From: Mactra quadrangularis
Taxonomy: Eukaryota; Mollusca; Bivalvia; Venerida; Mactridae
Direction of reading: 5' to 3'
Assembly: GCA_025267735.1 (NCBI GenBank)
Contig: CM046297.1
Coordinates: 34,746,011 to 34,810,010, forward strand
DNA: 64,000 bases
Below are positions 23,660 to 37,300 of this stretch, one piece after another. Within the stretch, counting starts at the first letter, position 1. Each line of letters opens with the position of its first letter. The position numbers and the translations under genes were made by a program. Below the pieces are notes generated by a model. It saw only the letters and a program-made list of their open reading frames with translations. It did not search any database and was not told the origin of the DNA.

Positions 23660-26600
23660 ATGTTGGTCCTCTTCGAAACAGCGGCTGGTTATGCCATTTT
23701 CAAGGTATGTCTCCCATTAATTATGTTGTAAATGTTTTATTTATGTATTAATCTATCTAAATGCATTAAAGTTTAACTTTATTCGTGTTCCGATCTCGAT
23801 TAAAACGTTTGACTAAATTCACCACGTGGGTTGCAAAAATATTTTTAAAGTCCCACGTGCTCTGTTTACGAAATCAACAAGAATTAATTGATTTATTACC
23901 TTGGAACTATTTGTTTTAGTCAAATCTAATATTTGTCACTCGAAACGTAATATTGGTTAGTTTTATTGCCCACGTGCTGATACGCCCGCACGTGGCAAAA
24001 TCCAAATTGAGAATTCAAGAGTGATGGATGATTCACACAGCAGATTTACACATTTTCATGAATCAGTTTACACACTATTTGTTCCATGTCAGTTGATGAA
24101 ATTTTGTTTTTTATTTCAGTTATTAAATGAAAAGAAATTGAAAAATGTGGAAAACTTGTACCTTGATTTTGAAGACCCAGACTCTGCCAGCAATGTGTAT
24201 GTAAAATAATGTGTTTTTTTCCATTTAGTCGAAGATTTCATTGGCTAGTTTGATTTTAGTTTTGGCATACATTTCACCTTCATTTTTCTAGTTCTGCTTT
24301 TAGCAATTGAATTGATGTTTGATCATAATCTAAAAAAAAGCACACCTTTTTTGTGATTTAGGCGACTGATAGTTATTTGAATTCCTAAAATTTAAACAGA
24401 TGATTATCGGTGTAATGATGTGATTAAAATTTTAATTTAATAATTAGCTGCGCTAAATTGAAATGCAACCCTCAAACAAATATGCTGTTTAATACAAGTT
24501 CTCTTAGATTAACCGCTGTTGTAAGATAGTATTAGAGACATACATTGTAGTTTTTAAATGTTTCCTTTTTTTTACAGAGTAAAATTAAAAAGTTTCAAGA
24601 AGTTCAAGGACACCACAGATGCATTGGCAGGTATGTTACTGTTAGATAAATTAATGTACTACTAAATAAAATGCACTAGTCAATGCATTTGGCTGGTAAT
24701 GGCAAATTGCTTAGTTAAAAGATCTGATATCTGAATTCAATAACTAAATCAAAATTTTCTTAACTCATTTTGAGGAAAAGTTGAAAGATTATATGTCTTG
24801 GACTTGGCATTAGGTTCCTTAGAACTTTTAAGTATTTAAATTGAAGAAATAGTTTAACATATGATGTATGTTTTCCAGCTGCAACTGCCACTGTTGAGGG
24901 AAAGATGAGCAAGTCTTTGAAGTCAGTAATGAAGAAACTTGTTGCATCAGACGCCCAGGAAGAACTCGCTGTAGCCGATGCTAAACTTGGAAATATAATT
25001 AAGGTGTGAACTTTAACCCTGCAAACATGCTCGGTGATTTATATAAATTTTATATTTTGAAAGATATGGTCAGAGTTCATGTTTAGTTTTGAAATTCTTG
25101 ACCAATATCTATGAGAGTATGAATGTTTGGGTTAAGTTGTAAAACTGGTGTAAAGGTGAGACTTGAAGCTTTGAGATGAAATCATATTACATGTTTTAAT
25201 TTCTGTTATAAATTTTTACTCTGAATAAAATTTATGTCTGTTCACTTTAAAAGTCTGTTTGGATGATTGAATATCTGGCAATCGTTTTCTTGCTTATAAA
25301 ATTATTTCTGACTCAAGTTGTTTAAAGTCTAAGGCCTCCCTTGATAGAAAGCAAACAAATGTGTATTTCCTCAGATGAGTTGTTTTTAACAATTTAATAA
25401 ATATATGAGCAGAGGTTGAGAAATGTGAATAATCATGGGCCATCAGACGAAGATTTGCATAGTTTTTCAACAATTCAGATATTTGACTGAAATTTGTTGT
25501 GATATGTTAAGTGATTAGCCCCTCTCATCAAAACTTAAAATATTAATTGATATTTGTAATGATTTATAACTTGTATATTTTTAATCTTGTAGGAGACCTT
25601 TAACATATCATGTGTAGCTAACTCGTCAGTAAATGAATTAATGCGTGGTATTAGACAACAGATGGACAGTCTTATAACATTACCATCCAAAGAAATGTCA
25701 GCTATGGCACTAGGTCTTGCTCACAGGTGAGTTAAATATTGTGGGATTTTATTCAGTGTAACTGCTACATTTACCATTGATTGACCAGCCTTTTAAAACC
25801 ATCTGTGTTGGGACAAATTCCAATTTAAGTTCACCTTGTTTCCTTGTATATGGAACTTTATTTTTATTCCTACATGAAAATGATAATTTTTGTGGCATAT
25901 GGTATCCGATATAGCTTGATATCCATTGAAAGATATTACTTAGCCAGATTTTTCAACGCAAAAATTTGGCTAATAGTATGGCGAAACATGGTCGGGCGGG
26001 CATCTGGTGTTATTAACCATTGCATTAAAGTTTTTCTTTACCATATATTTCTGCCATTTATCGTTATTCAGTGATAACATACCATGTGATGAACAGAATT
26101 AAAAAGTAACCACAACTCTACCTGCCTTTATTATGGATTATTTACCTTTGTACTTTTTGCGTTAGTTTTTAAATCTGGCTTTAATGCGGTTTCCACATTA
26201 CATTTCTTGTTGTTTTTAGATTGTGGGTAATTTTTTTAAGACCAAATGTGTTTATTAATGTGCAAGTTTATAAATGAATTCTGTCATCTGATTACAATTT
26301 AAATTGAAGTCATTCAACAGTATTTTATTTCTGTTATTTTCAGTTTATCACGATACAAATTGAAGTTTTCACCAGATAAAGTAGACACTATGATTGTTCA
26401 AGCTATATGTAAGTTAACTTTCATTAGTTATTGCTAAATTTCATTCAACTGTCAGTGGTGCATACATTAACCCTGCTGATTTAAATATACTTGTTAGATA
26501 ATCCCTGCAAATAAATATGAATATCTTTAGATATAAATTGTGATTACAGAAGATTACAAACGTATTGTAGTGATCTAAAACTTGTGTATGTACTGGGGTC

Positions 26601-29600
26601 TTTACTCAAAAAGAAAGACTTCATTGGTGTTTTTATTAGTATTAAAACTTCCATTTGTAAGAGAAATTTTGTGTGACAGATAACACAATTTTTTAGATTT
26701 TGATTTTTCCCACTTATTTGTACAATTCGTTCATAACTATTTGTATCATTTCTCCTTTTCAGCTCTACTTGATGATTTAGACAAAGAATTAAATAATTAC
26801 ATCATGAGAGCTAGAGAATGGTATGGTTGGCATTTTCCTGAACTTGGTAAAATTGTACAAGATAATTTAGCATATGCTAAAGTTGTTAAACATATGGGTA
26901 AGTAAATACTTTGTGATTTATTGTATTTGTAAAGGATGGTTTGAAGCTTTATTTCAATGCCTTGATCCTAAATATTCATGTGTTATGTTTCAGACATGAA
27001 ACTGTATCTATGTTTTTTGGGTAAAATTATTTAATAAAATTTAGAAAAATTTAAAAATTATTAAGTTTTAAGGTGCATAGACAGCTTAGGTCATTTACCG
27101 TACTTGTAGTTAATTGAAAATGAGGAAAATGTATTTAGTAACTTCAGAAACTAGAGTTGAATAGAAGCAAGATTGTACAGATATAGGTATAAGGTCACCA
27201 ATGATGCATAACAAACAGTAAACTCTGATATAAAATATCATTGATGAATGCTGTTATATTCGTCACTACCTCTGAGGTGATCTAGTTACCATGGCAACCA
27301 TATATTTGTTACATAGACAATGTCGTGGCAACTTTGCAGTGACCATTATGTTTTGTATTTTAAAGGTTTTAGAACAAATGCTGTCAACTTGGATTTCTCC
27401 AAGATTTTACCAGAAGAAATTGAACAAGATGTCAAGGACGCTGCTGAAATCTCCATGGGAACAGAAATCTCTGATGAAGATATTTTAAATGTTACACATC
27501 TTTGTGATCAGGTAAATAAGCTGTGCTTTACTCTCAGGCCATTTTTCAGTATTTGGGGAAGGGGCCTTGGGCCTTTCTTTATATAGCACATTTGAGGAAA
27601 TTTTATCGCAATTTCATTGATAGGGGAACAAAAAATCGTAGGTAAACTCCGAACTTGGGGAAAACTGCATGATTTTAAAAAAAATTCTGGTGGGGAAGGC
27701 ACCTGTAAGTTATATGAAGAAAAAAGGTCTGACTCTCCAAAGTTGATTTGTCATCCAGACGCGGCAAAACTTAGAAAGAGGTTGTCCTGATAATGTTGTG
27801 TTGGGCCAGGCTTAAATTTTTCTTGTCTTGAAGGTTTTCACTGTCTTGGTTTTGACCGATACATAATTTTGGATCATCAAATTGAGTCTTTAAATTTATT
27901 CTCATAAAAAGACTTGTGTACAATATCCCAATTATTGTGATGGAATTTTTCTCCCAATATCATTGGGTCAGAACAAAGCTAGCTAATATTATTCTTTATT
28001 TACTTTAAACCAATGTGCCTTTCATGCATGTATCTCATTTTTTGTCTTGATGTATATTGTAGGTTATAGAAATCACAGAATACAGAGCACAATTATATGA
28101 TTATATTAAAAACAGAATGGTTGCTATAGCTCCTAATTTAACAGTTTTAGTTGGTGAACTTGTTGGTGCTAGATTGATTTCACATGCAGGTTTGTTCATG
28201 ATTTTATATAATTGTATAAGAACTATGCTTCATACAAATTTGTTAAAATAGTTATTGAATTGCCCAGATGTGTGTAAATCAAAACTTGTGATATTTTCAT
28301 GGTCTTTTCAGCTATCTTTACCTTAAATATTTGCTAGCTCAAGCATGGCATACCATGTGTTCTATAGAATTGAGTCAAATCATCTATTTAGCCCTATTAA
28401 AACCTTCACTTGTCTTGGGAAGACAAAAACTTGAGATGAGGTTTCATTGGTTATTGAGAATTTGAATTATTAATAGCCTCTCTGTGAAAGTGCATCTGCC
28501 TTACCAACTTCTTTAATTTTTGGTAAAAGACTTAAGGATTTAAGTGCAAGACTTGAGTTCAAAAGTGTTTCTTTTCCTTTGTAACAATTGTAGAAATATT
28601 TAAATTAAATTTGAAAACTCATGTGATTATTTATTGCTGACAATGTGTATGCATTTACATTTCAGGATCATTACTCAATTTAGCTAAACATCCAGCCAGT
28701 ACAGTACAGATATTAGGTGCTGAGAAAGCTTTGTTCCGTGCTTTAAAGACTAAACATGACACACCTAAATATGGTCTTATATATCATGCTTCACTAGTGG
28801 GACAAGCTAACACTAAGTTCAAGGGAAAGGTAAGATTTGTCATTGTTTATACAGACTAAAAGTAGATGGTGGAGCTTAGTGAGATTAAGTTTATACTCGA
28901 ATGGATGGGCTTTACAAGGACGAGCTTTAAATTTAAGGTTTGGGAATCCCCAAGGCAAGTACAGAATGAGGCTTTGGGCTTGTTGACTATTTTTTTGTTT
29001 GGACAACTATTTGTTTTGTGTTCACTTGTTGATTAAATAACTCTTCCAATGTTTGTTTGGGTTTTACGGCGCATCCACACAGGAAGGTTATATCGCGCCA
29101 AACTCTTCCAATGACTTGTTTGGACTGACTGTTTACAATTATTTAGCAATTCTGATTTAGCAATTGCAGGGTCATTTTAGTAGCAAGCATTATATTTTGT
29201 TAGTAGAATTTATGTTGCCCAATAAAAATTTTTGGTTTCTGGAACTAAAAAGTAGTTGTCCTGGGCGACTGGACACCCACTAATTTCGATGTAATTATTT
29301 GAAAAACCTATTCAATTCAGACATTCTATTTTGCCAGTCTCTAATATTGTTGATGTGTTATACAGTATTTATAGATGATGATTTATCTAGAGCCTTTATT
29401 ACATGATTGATATAATGATCTATAAATGATAGGACTGATATAAATACTGTAAAATCTTTATATAACTTGTTTCTCTCTTCTAAAACAAGGTACATAAACA
29501 ATATCTCCCTCCCCACCCCTATGTTTTACATATAAACATATGGGATCTGTAATGTAAATGATAAGAGAATTTATCCACAATTTGTAAAGAAAAATTAGTA

Positions 29601-31314
29601 AAAGGAGTTCGAAATGCTTTAATGATGATTAGTAGGGTCTGAGTTCATGACGAAACATCCACTCGCCGTACTGAGAGGCTTTCTTATAGAACAAATAATT
29701 AATTTTATGTTCACAGAATATATGATATCATTTGACAAACAGACATGATGATTGGAACTTGCCCTCTCTGATTACTATGAGCGAGAATTGTTTCCTAAGT
29801 CTGATCTTTGTTTATGTTTCAATAAATTGTCTAGATTTAATGTTTTTGTTTGTCAGTTGACAACTTGACATGATGATTGGAACTTGCCCTCTCTGATTAC
29901 AATGAGCGAGTCTTGTTTCCTAAGTCTGACCTTTGTTTATGTTTCAATAACAAATTATCTTGATTTATTTTTTTTGTTTTTGTTTATCTGTTGAAATAAG
30001 ACATGATGATTGGAACTTGCCCTCTCTGATAAAGATGATTGAGTCTTGTTTCCTAAATCTGATTTTAATTTCTTAGGTTTACTTACTTGATGCTGTAAAA
30101 AGGTTGTGAAGGTTTTTGCTTGCCAAGTGAATTTATTATCAGTTGACCTACAGACATGATGATTGGAACTTGCCCTCTCTGATTACAATGAGCGAGTAGT
30201 GTTTCCTAAGTCTGATCTTGGTTTTTTCTAAGTTTTAGATTCTGTTAAGTTCAGAAAGTTCTTGATTTTATTTTAATATTCACTCAGTATGATGATTATC
30301 AAGGGACGTAATTCAGAATATATTGATGACAACTCTTAAATATAACTGACTTTGTGAAATATTCAAATTTGTAATAACTGCTTTATATATTATTTTAAAG
30401 TTGATGCTTTGTTTATAAATGATGAGATCAGAGATAGATAGGGACATATGAATATCCTGATTATATAACTATCTCTCTGATATAAACAAATCAATTTGAA
30501 ATAACCTTGATCCAAAACTCAAGTTTATGGGTTTCCCCTGCTGTTTAAACATAATTTTAATGTTAAATTTAAAAATAACTGTATGTAAACTTAGTGAAAA
30601 AGATTTGACTTATGCTTTTCAATAACGTGTAAAATTTGTCTAATTGACTAAAGATTTGTCTTTCTAGTTCCTGAAAATTCTATTGGGACAATCAATATTT
30701 TGCTGGTGATGTTCAACTTGTCTAATGTCAAATTAATTAACAAATAAATTCAAGAATCTCTAAAAAAAACTAGTATAGTATTTTGAAACGCCTTATTGAT
30801 GATTAGTAGGGTCTGAGTTCATGACGAAACATCCACTCGCCGTACTGGGAGGCTTTCAAATAGAACAATTATTATTGCCTTTGTTGACAGAATATATGGT
30901 ATCATTTGACAAACAGACATGATGATTGGAACTTGCCCTCTCTGATAACAATGAGCGAGTCTTGTTTCCCAAGTCTGATCTTTGTTTTTTGTGTCTAAAA
31001 CTATATGAAATATCAGTATGCCTTTAAAAGTTCGAGAAGATTTTTGCTTGACGAGTGAATATATCTTCAATTGACAAGCAGACATGATGATTGGAACTTG
31101 CCCTCTCTGATTACAATGAGCGAGTATTGCTTCCTTAGTCTGATCTTTGTTTATGTTCATGATGTGATTTTATAAGTTTTGTAGTGTTTGAAAAGTTAGC
31201 ATTTCTGCAAAGGAAATTGTTTTTATTTCAATATTCTCTAAATAGGGCCATCATTAAAAAATTGTTTGTTTGTACTGCTCCGACCCTGAATTTCTGGGGT
31301 GGGTAGGTAGGTAG

Positions 31315-31345
<31 letters not shown>

Positions 31346-34300
31346 GCCATTGGGTGTTGAATTTTTCAGTGAATACCGGGATATTTAGAACTTTGTATAT
31401 TTTGCTATGCATTTTTTTAATATAGAAAAAATGAGAAAACTTTCTTTGTTGTTTTTGTATTTTAATAACTTCAGAATTATTCTATTTTACTAACCTGTCA
31501 TAGATAGTTCATCAATATTTAATATAGGTTTGTGGTTCAGTGGTTCGAAAGAAGCTAAAATCTTATTGACCACAATTTTTGCACATTTCTCAAAGTTCTC
31601 AACAACATCCTTAGGGACGTCTTTATCGGCAGTAATTATATCAAAAACATCAAACAATGTGTCCGAACACTTATACTGCCTAATTCTATTTTTCAACACA
31701 CAGGATGTCTCTGCCTTAATATGATTATTACTGGGTTCTCACTGGCTTACAGTCATTTCTCCACTAAGTCGTTTCTCCCCTGGTCATTTCTCCACTTTCT
31801 ACCCTGGTCATTTCTCCACTTTTTATATATGAGGTAAATGTATGTTATTAAGTTTTGTAGATGGTAATTTCGTGAATAATGTTTATTTTTGAACTTACAT
31901 ATTACAATGTAGAATGTTTATTTAGTATATTATCATGATAATTAATTGTATTATTTTGATAAAATTAATTTATATGCAAATGTAAGTTAAATTGCAATTA
32001 TGTATGTTATTTAGTATATTTCTTATGATACAATTTTGGTACTGACTAAAAATAGAATATCTAAAATATAAAAAAGAAATGATAATGAAATAATCTTACC
32101 GTCAAAGAACAGCAAACATTCCAATCAAAAAAAAAATTAAACAGCTAAATCCATTCAAATATTCATAAAATTACAATTACATTTATTAATGTTATACTTA
32201 AAAAAATGATATAGTATCAATGCAAATGAATTAACTGAATAAATCACTTCACATGAAATTGCTGGGATTATTTAACTATGAACTATGGAAAACGTATTAA
32301 TTACTATTGTTAATTGATTAAAAAATAGATAAAATTTGTACTTAACAATTGCAAATAAGAGGAAACATTTTCACTTAAAACATATAATTTGATTAAACAC
32401 ATCACATTCAATAACACTTCATAATGATAAACCAATTAAACAAAAAATATTTATATAAAAACATGCTTAAATTGATAAATAGTTTCAGTTTCAATTTCAA
32501 ATATAATATAAATATGCTAAAAATTATATCAGTTTGTACTTTTAATTGATATAATGTCTCATTATAACAATCCAATAATATGGGTAATTATCACCTTACA
32601 CAATAAACCTATATATATAAAAGTGGAGAAATGACCTGAGTGGAGAAATGACTACTAAAAGGGGAGAAATAACCAGGGCAGAGATGACTTAGTGGAGAAA
32701 TGACCTGTTCCCGTTCTCACTGGCCAATTTTATTTATCCACCACTGGGGAGGGTCGAAAAAATTTGATTTCTAATTCTTTTATACTCATTTTGCAAGGTA
32801 TTTAGAGCTGAAATAAATATAAGTGTTTTACTGCATTGTAGCATATACAAATGACAAATCTGACAATTCTTTCCAACATTTTTATAAAATATAATGCCCA
32901 TGGATGAATAGTTTATTTCTTTTTACCTACATGCGTATGACTTAACTCATAATCTAAATAAAAAATATTTTCAAACAACAATAATTCCAATTACAATGAC
33001 CATTTCTTAATACGAAAGAGTGCATCAATTACTTGGTTTTGACATAATAAAGAACAAGTTAAGGTTTAACTTAGACAATAAAAATAAGTATCAGCAAATG
33101 TAGATCTATATGACCTGCTTAATTTAATTTTCCTTCAAAATACTTTCTTTTCGCTCTGGCATGATTTTAAATAATACACATCTCATTAAATTAAATTAAT
33201 TTTTCAACAACTCTAGATCTATAATTATAACCTTCACAGGTTCGTTTTTATTTTAAAATAAAATTATTTCTTAGTCTTAAATCTATTAGTGAAAATATAC
33301 AATTATCTTTGGACATTTCAGAGACGTCATTTCCGATTAAAATAAAATCTTAACTGAGCAAAATTCGGCCTTTAACCAACCATACTTTTCCCGATTTTAA
33401 CGGTTAAGAAAAACAAAGAGGATTTTCCCGAAAATAAACGTAAATAACCGTCAAAGCGAACAATTAAGTTACAATTTATCTCTAAATTCCTTCATTGTGA
33501 CTTATTTAATTTTTGTATCACATGGAACAAAATGGCATTGAACCATTTCGGCGTAATAACATTCATTTTCGCGACCCACGCTAGATCGCAATTTCATATG
33601 AAACGTCTTTTACAGATAAAAAGCTTATTGTTTTCAATGTTTTCATCCTGATTCAACAAACGATGCCTAAGGAAACAACTACGTGAAAAGATAATTTGTT
33701 TTTCGCGCACGCGGTGTTTAAAATAATCCCCCGATATTGATGATCGTATGAAAATAAGTTGACTGGTTATTCCTCGGTGGCCCCTATATCAAAATACTCT
33801 CTATATAAACCAGTCTTAGGTATATATGAATGTTATCGAGCGTGTTAAGTAAATCGACGACTCCCTTATCGATTTTCTGACACCTTTTGTCGGCGAGTTA
33901 ATCTCCCAGCGTGTGACCGACAATAAGGTCTAATTGACATGTGTTCACGCGTAATTGACATGTATAATTGCCGCGGACAGTCTTACTTAGCACATTTCTT
34001 ATCTGGATTAACAATCGTAGGTCAATAAGGGTACTATATTTTAGTCTCATGAAAAAATATGCTTATTTTTTTTTTTTAAATTCGCCATTTGCCGAATTGC
34101 CGCGGAAACCCTTATTATTAACGATGTTAATTGTGACAGAAAATACGACCTCTTTCTTGGATGCTGCGTAATGCGGAAAGCTTAAAAAACGAAAAGAAAT
34201 AGACAGTGGAAAGTACAGTTTCTACAGAACGATCGTAAAAAAGATTTTTAAAAAAAATTGTCAGCTGAATGACTCGAAAAATTTTTTGAGTCGGGGCCTT

Positions 34301-37300
34301 TTTGACGGGTCGGTCGAGCAGTACAAACAAACTTATTTTTAATTTAGGCCTAGTGTATTATTTTATTATTCACAAGTATGATGATTACAAAGGGACGTAA
34401 TTCAGAATATTCTGATGACAACTCTTTAATATATCTGACTTAGTGAAATATCCAAATTTCTTATTACTTTATATTTAGCATTTTAAAGTTGATGATTTGT
34501 TTATAAATGATGAGTTTAGAGATAGATAGGGACATATGAATATTCTGATTATAAAACTATCTCTCTGATTGATACAAATTTACTGGAAAAAGACTTCATC
34601 CGGAATTCAAATACAGCTTGTAGTTACAATTAAATATGAATTGTTGCAGGGAAAATAATGACAAATGAAGAAGGGGATTGTTTTCTCTATTTTCAATGCT
34701 TATTTACTTACAGCATTTTAAAAGGAACATGTCTGTATTCATGTACAAAATTGAAATGTGAAAGCAATGTATTCGTCTGAGAAAAGGGAGAAATATATAT
34801 ACTTTTGGGGGGATGGAATGGGGCCCTCTTTTGGCCCCAAAATGGCCAGTTCAAACAAAACATTACTTTAGTTTCTGGAAATTATACCAAGACAAACAAT
34901 AATACACTGTTAAATTTCAACTTATGTCTAAATTTATTGTAAAATATAACAATTCCATGATTGATTAAAAAACCTAATTTAATAGTTTAAAACGTCTTTA
35001 TGATGATTAGTAGGGTCTGAGTTCATGACGAAACATCCACTCGCCGTACTGAGAGGCTTTCAAATAGAATGTATTATTTTGTGTTGACAGAATATATGAT
35101 ATCTGTTGACAGACCTACATGATGATTGGAACTTGCCCTCTCTGATTACAATGTGCGAGTATTGCTTCCTACGTCTGATCTTTGTTTTGTTTCAATAACA
35201 AATTGTCCAGATTTAATGTTTTTGTTTATCAATTGACGTGACATGATGATTGGAACTTGCCCTCTCTGATTACAATGAGTGAGTCTTGTTTCCTAAGTCT
35301 GATCTTTGTTTATGTTTCAATAACAAATTGTCCAGATTTAATGTTTTTGTTTATCAATTGACAAACAGACATGATGATTGGAACTTGCCCTCTCTGATGA
35401 CAATGAACGAGTCTTGTTTCCTAAGTCTGATATTTGTTTTGTTTAAGCTTGTATATTTGGTTTGTAGTTATTTTAGTTATAGATTTTGTAAGCTAGTGTA
35501 TGTTCTTATTACATTAGTAGCAGACATGATGATTGGAACTTGCCTTGTTGCCCTGAGCAAGTGCTTTCTATGATTCTCTAAACAGTCATAATATACTAGG
35601 TAAAAGTGTCTTTATTCAGGGTATTTTTGTCAGTAATATTTTTTTAGGTCTTGGGTGAACTGCTCTCCTCTTCTTAACTGTTGTATTGTATTATTAGTCT
35701 TTATGATGATTAGTAGGGTCTGAGTTAATGAAGAAACATCCACTCGCCGTAATGAGAGGCTTTTATCACCTTAAAATATTTGTTTCAATCTGTTTTCCTA
35801 CCTTTATAATGGTACCACACAGAAAATGATGACTAACAAGGGACGTAATTCTGAATGTAAGGAGAAGAAACTTCAAAATTTATTCTGATTCTGTGTTTAA
35901 GAATATTGTTAAATATTCAAAATAATATTCTTTTTCCTTAATCTTTATCACAACCTACTGGTAGACTGAACATACCTTTGCAGTTAGTCCGCACTGTATA
36001 TTCCTTGTGGTGCTTTGATTTCTGAAAAATACTTCTTTTCTTATTAAAGTGTAGTTGTCCTGATCCCCTGCTTATTTTGTAGACTGTATTCACATATCTG
36101 ATGAAAAAAGTATGACCATTTTGTAAGCTTTTATATTCAATTGGTAAAAGCTTAATTCTTTGGTTAAAGTATTATTGTATACACTGTTGATGTTTTGTAT
36201 ATGATGAGTTATCAAGAGCCTTTATTATATGATGTTATAATGATTTCTCAATGATAGGACTGATGCAAAACATGTAACAGTTATAAAGTGTGCGAAGGGG
36301 TTGTTAAGGACCGTGACATAGTTATTCCCAGGCTGGTTATTAATTATTCTAATTAATATATCTATATCTAATTATTCTTAAGAGAGCATCAATTTTCAAA
36401 TGCTTAATATCTTGCTGGCTACTTAAATAAATGTTTGTTATGGAAATAGGATTGATTTTCTTTAGTTGGATAATTTAATGATTTAAAAAGCCTTTGTGAT
36501 GATTAGTAGGGTCTGAGTTCATGACGAAACATCCACTCGCCGTACTGAGAGGCTTTGTATAAACAAGTTACCTTGCACTGGGTGTTGGTTGATCAAGTAT
36601 TCCTTCGTCTAGTTAAGTTATTTTCTTCAAGATCCATTAACACTCCTTGAACCAATCTAGTCTATCAAACCATCTCATTGAGTTTCCATTTATATTTGAA
36701 GCCCAGCTACTAACCATGGCTCTTACATGAGAGTCGATTGCTTACATAGTGAGTGTTAAGTATTTGTGTATTCAAAAAGGACGGTTAGGTGAACAGCCCA
36801 TACAAACACAACACTTACTGTTGTATTCAATTAAAAGCCTTTATGATGATTAGTAGGGTCTGAGTTCATGACGAAACATCCACTCGCCGTACTGAGAGGC
36901 TTACCTGGTTACTAAACTTTCTGTATTGTTAGGTGAACTGGCTTATGATAATATCTTGAAAAATGTCTAAAAGACTGGTTAAAATCTTCTTCCGTATGCA
37001 TGTTCAACCGACTTAACAATTTTTTTATTGATCATTGAAATCCTGTTGGGCAGATAATGCCTCACTGTACACATTTACACCTGAGTGGAGAGGAAAAATT
37101 GTTGGTAAAACTATTACTCTGCCTCAAAGAAGTTAGCAGTGCCCTTAGCAGGGTTTGATCCTAGAACAAATCGATCGCCAAGTACACATTCTACCACAGG
37201 ACCACTGCTCCTACAAAAATATTTATAAACTTTGTGAAACCCAATGAATTCATTATTTGAATGCATATTTTCAGATGTCAAGAATGTTAGCAGCTAAAAC

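Larger units (their letters stand above)
31264..34332. mobile_element. 3.1-kb DNA transposon relic splitting the snoRNA array
   Basis: The left end GTTTGTTTGTACTGCTC (31264-31280) is the exact complement of the right end GAGCAGTACAAACAAAC (34316-34332); a GACC block follows on the inner side at both ends. The interior is AT-rich, with a long T run (31318-31345), a nested foldback element (31747-32712) and one short minus-strand frame. snoRNA copies resume directly after it. Superfamily not assigned; no clear target duplication. Confidence 0.75.

Noticed and set aside
26083..26290. Possible box C/D snoRNA in NOP58 intron 5 starting at GTGATGA
   Set aside because: The nearest CTGA is about 200 bases away and no terminal stem or rRNA guide was found.
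30819..31160. 113-codon open frame on the minus strand
   Set aside because: It is the antisense of snoRNA copies A2, B5 and B6; the repeated protein blocks only mirror the snoRNA repeats.
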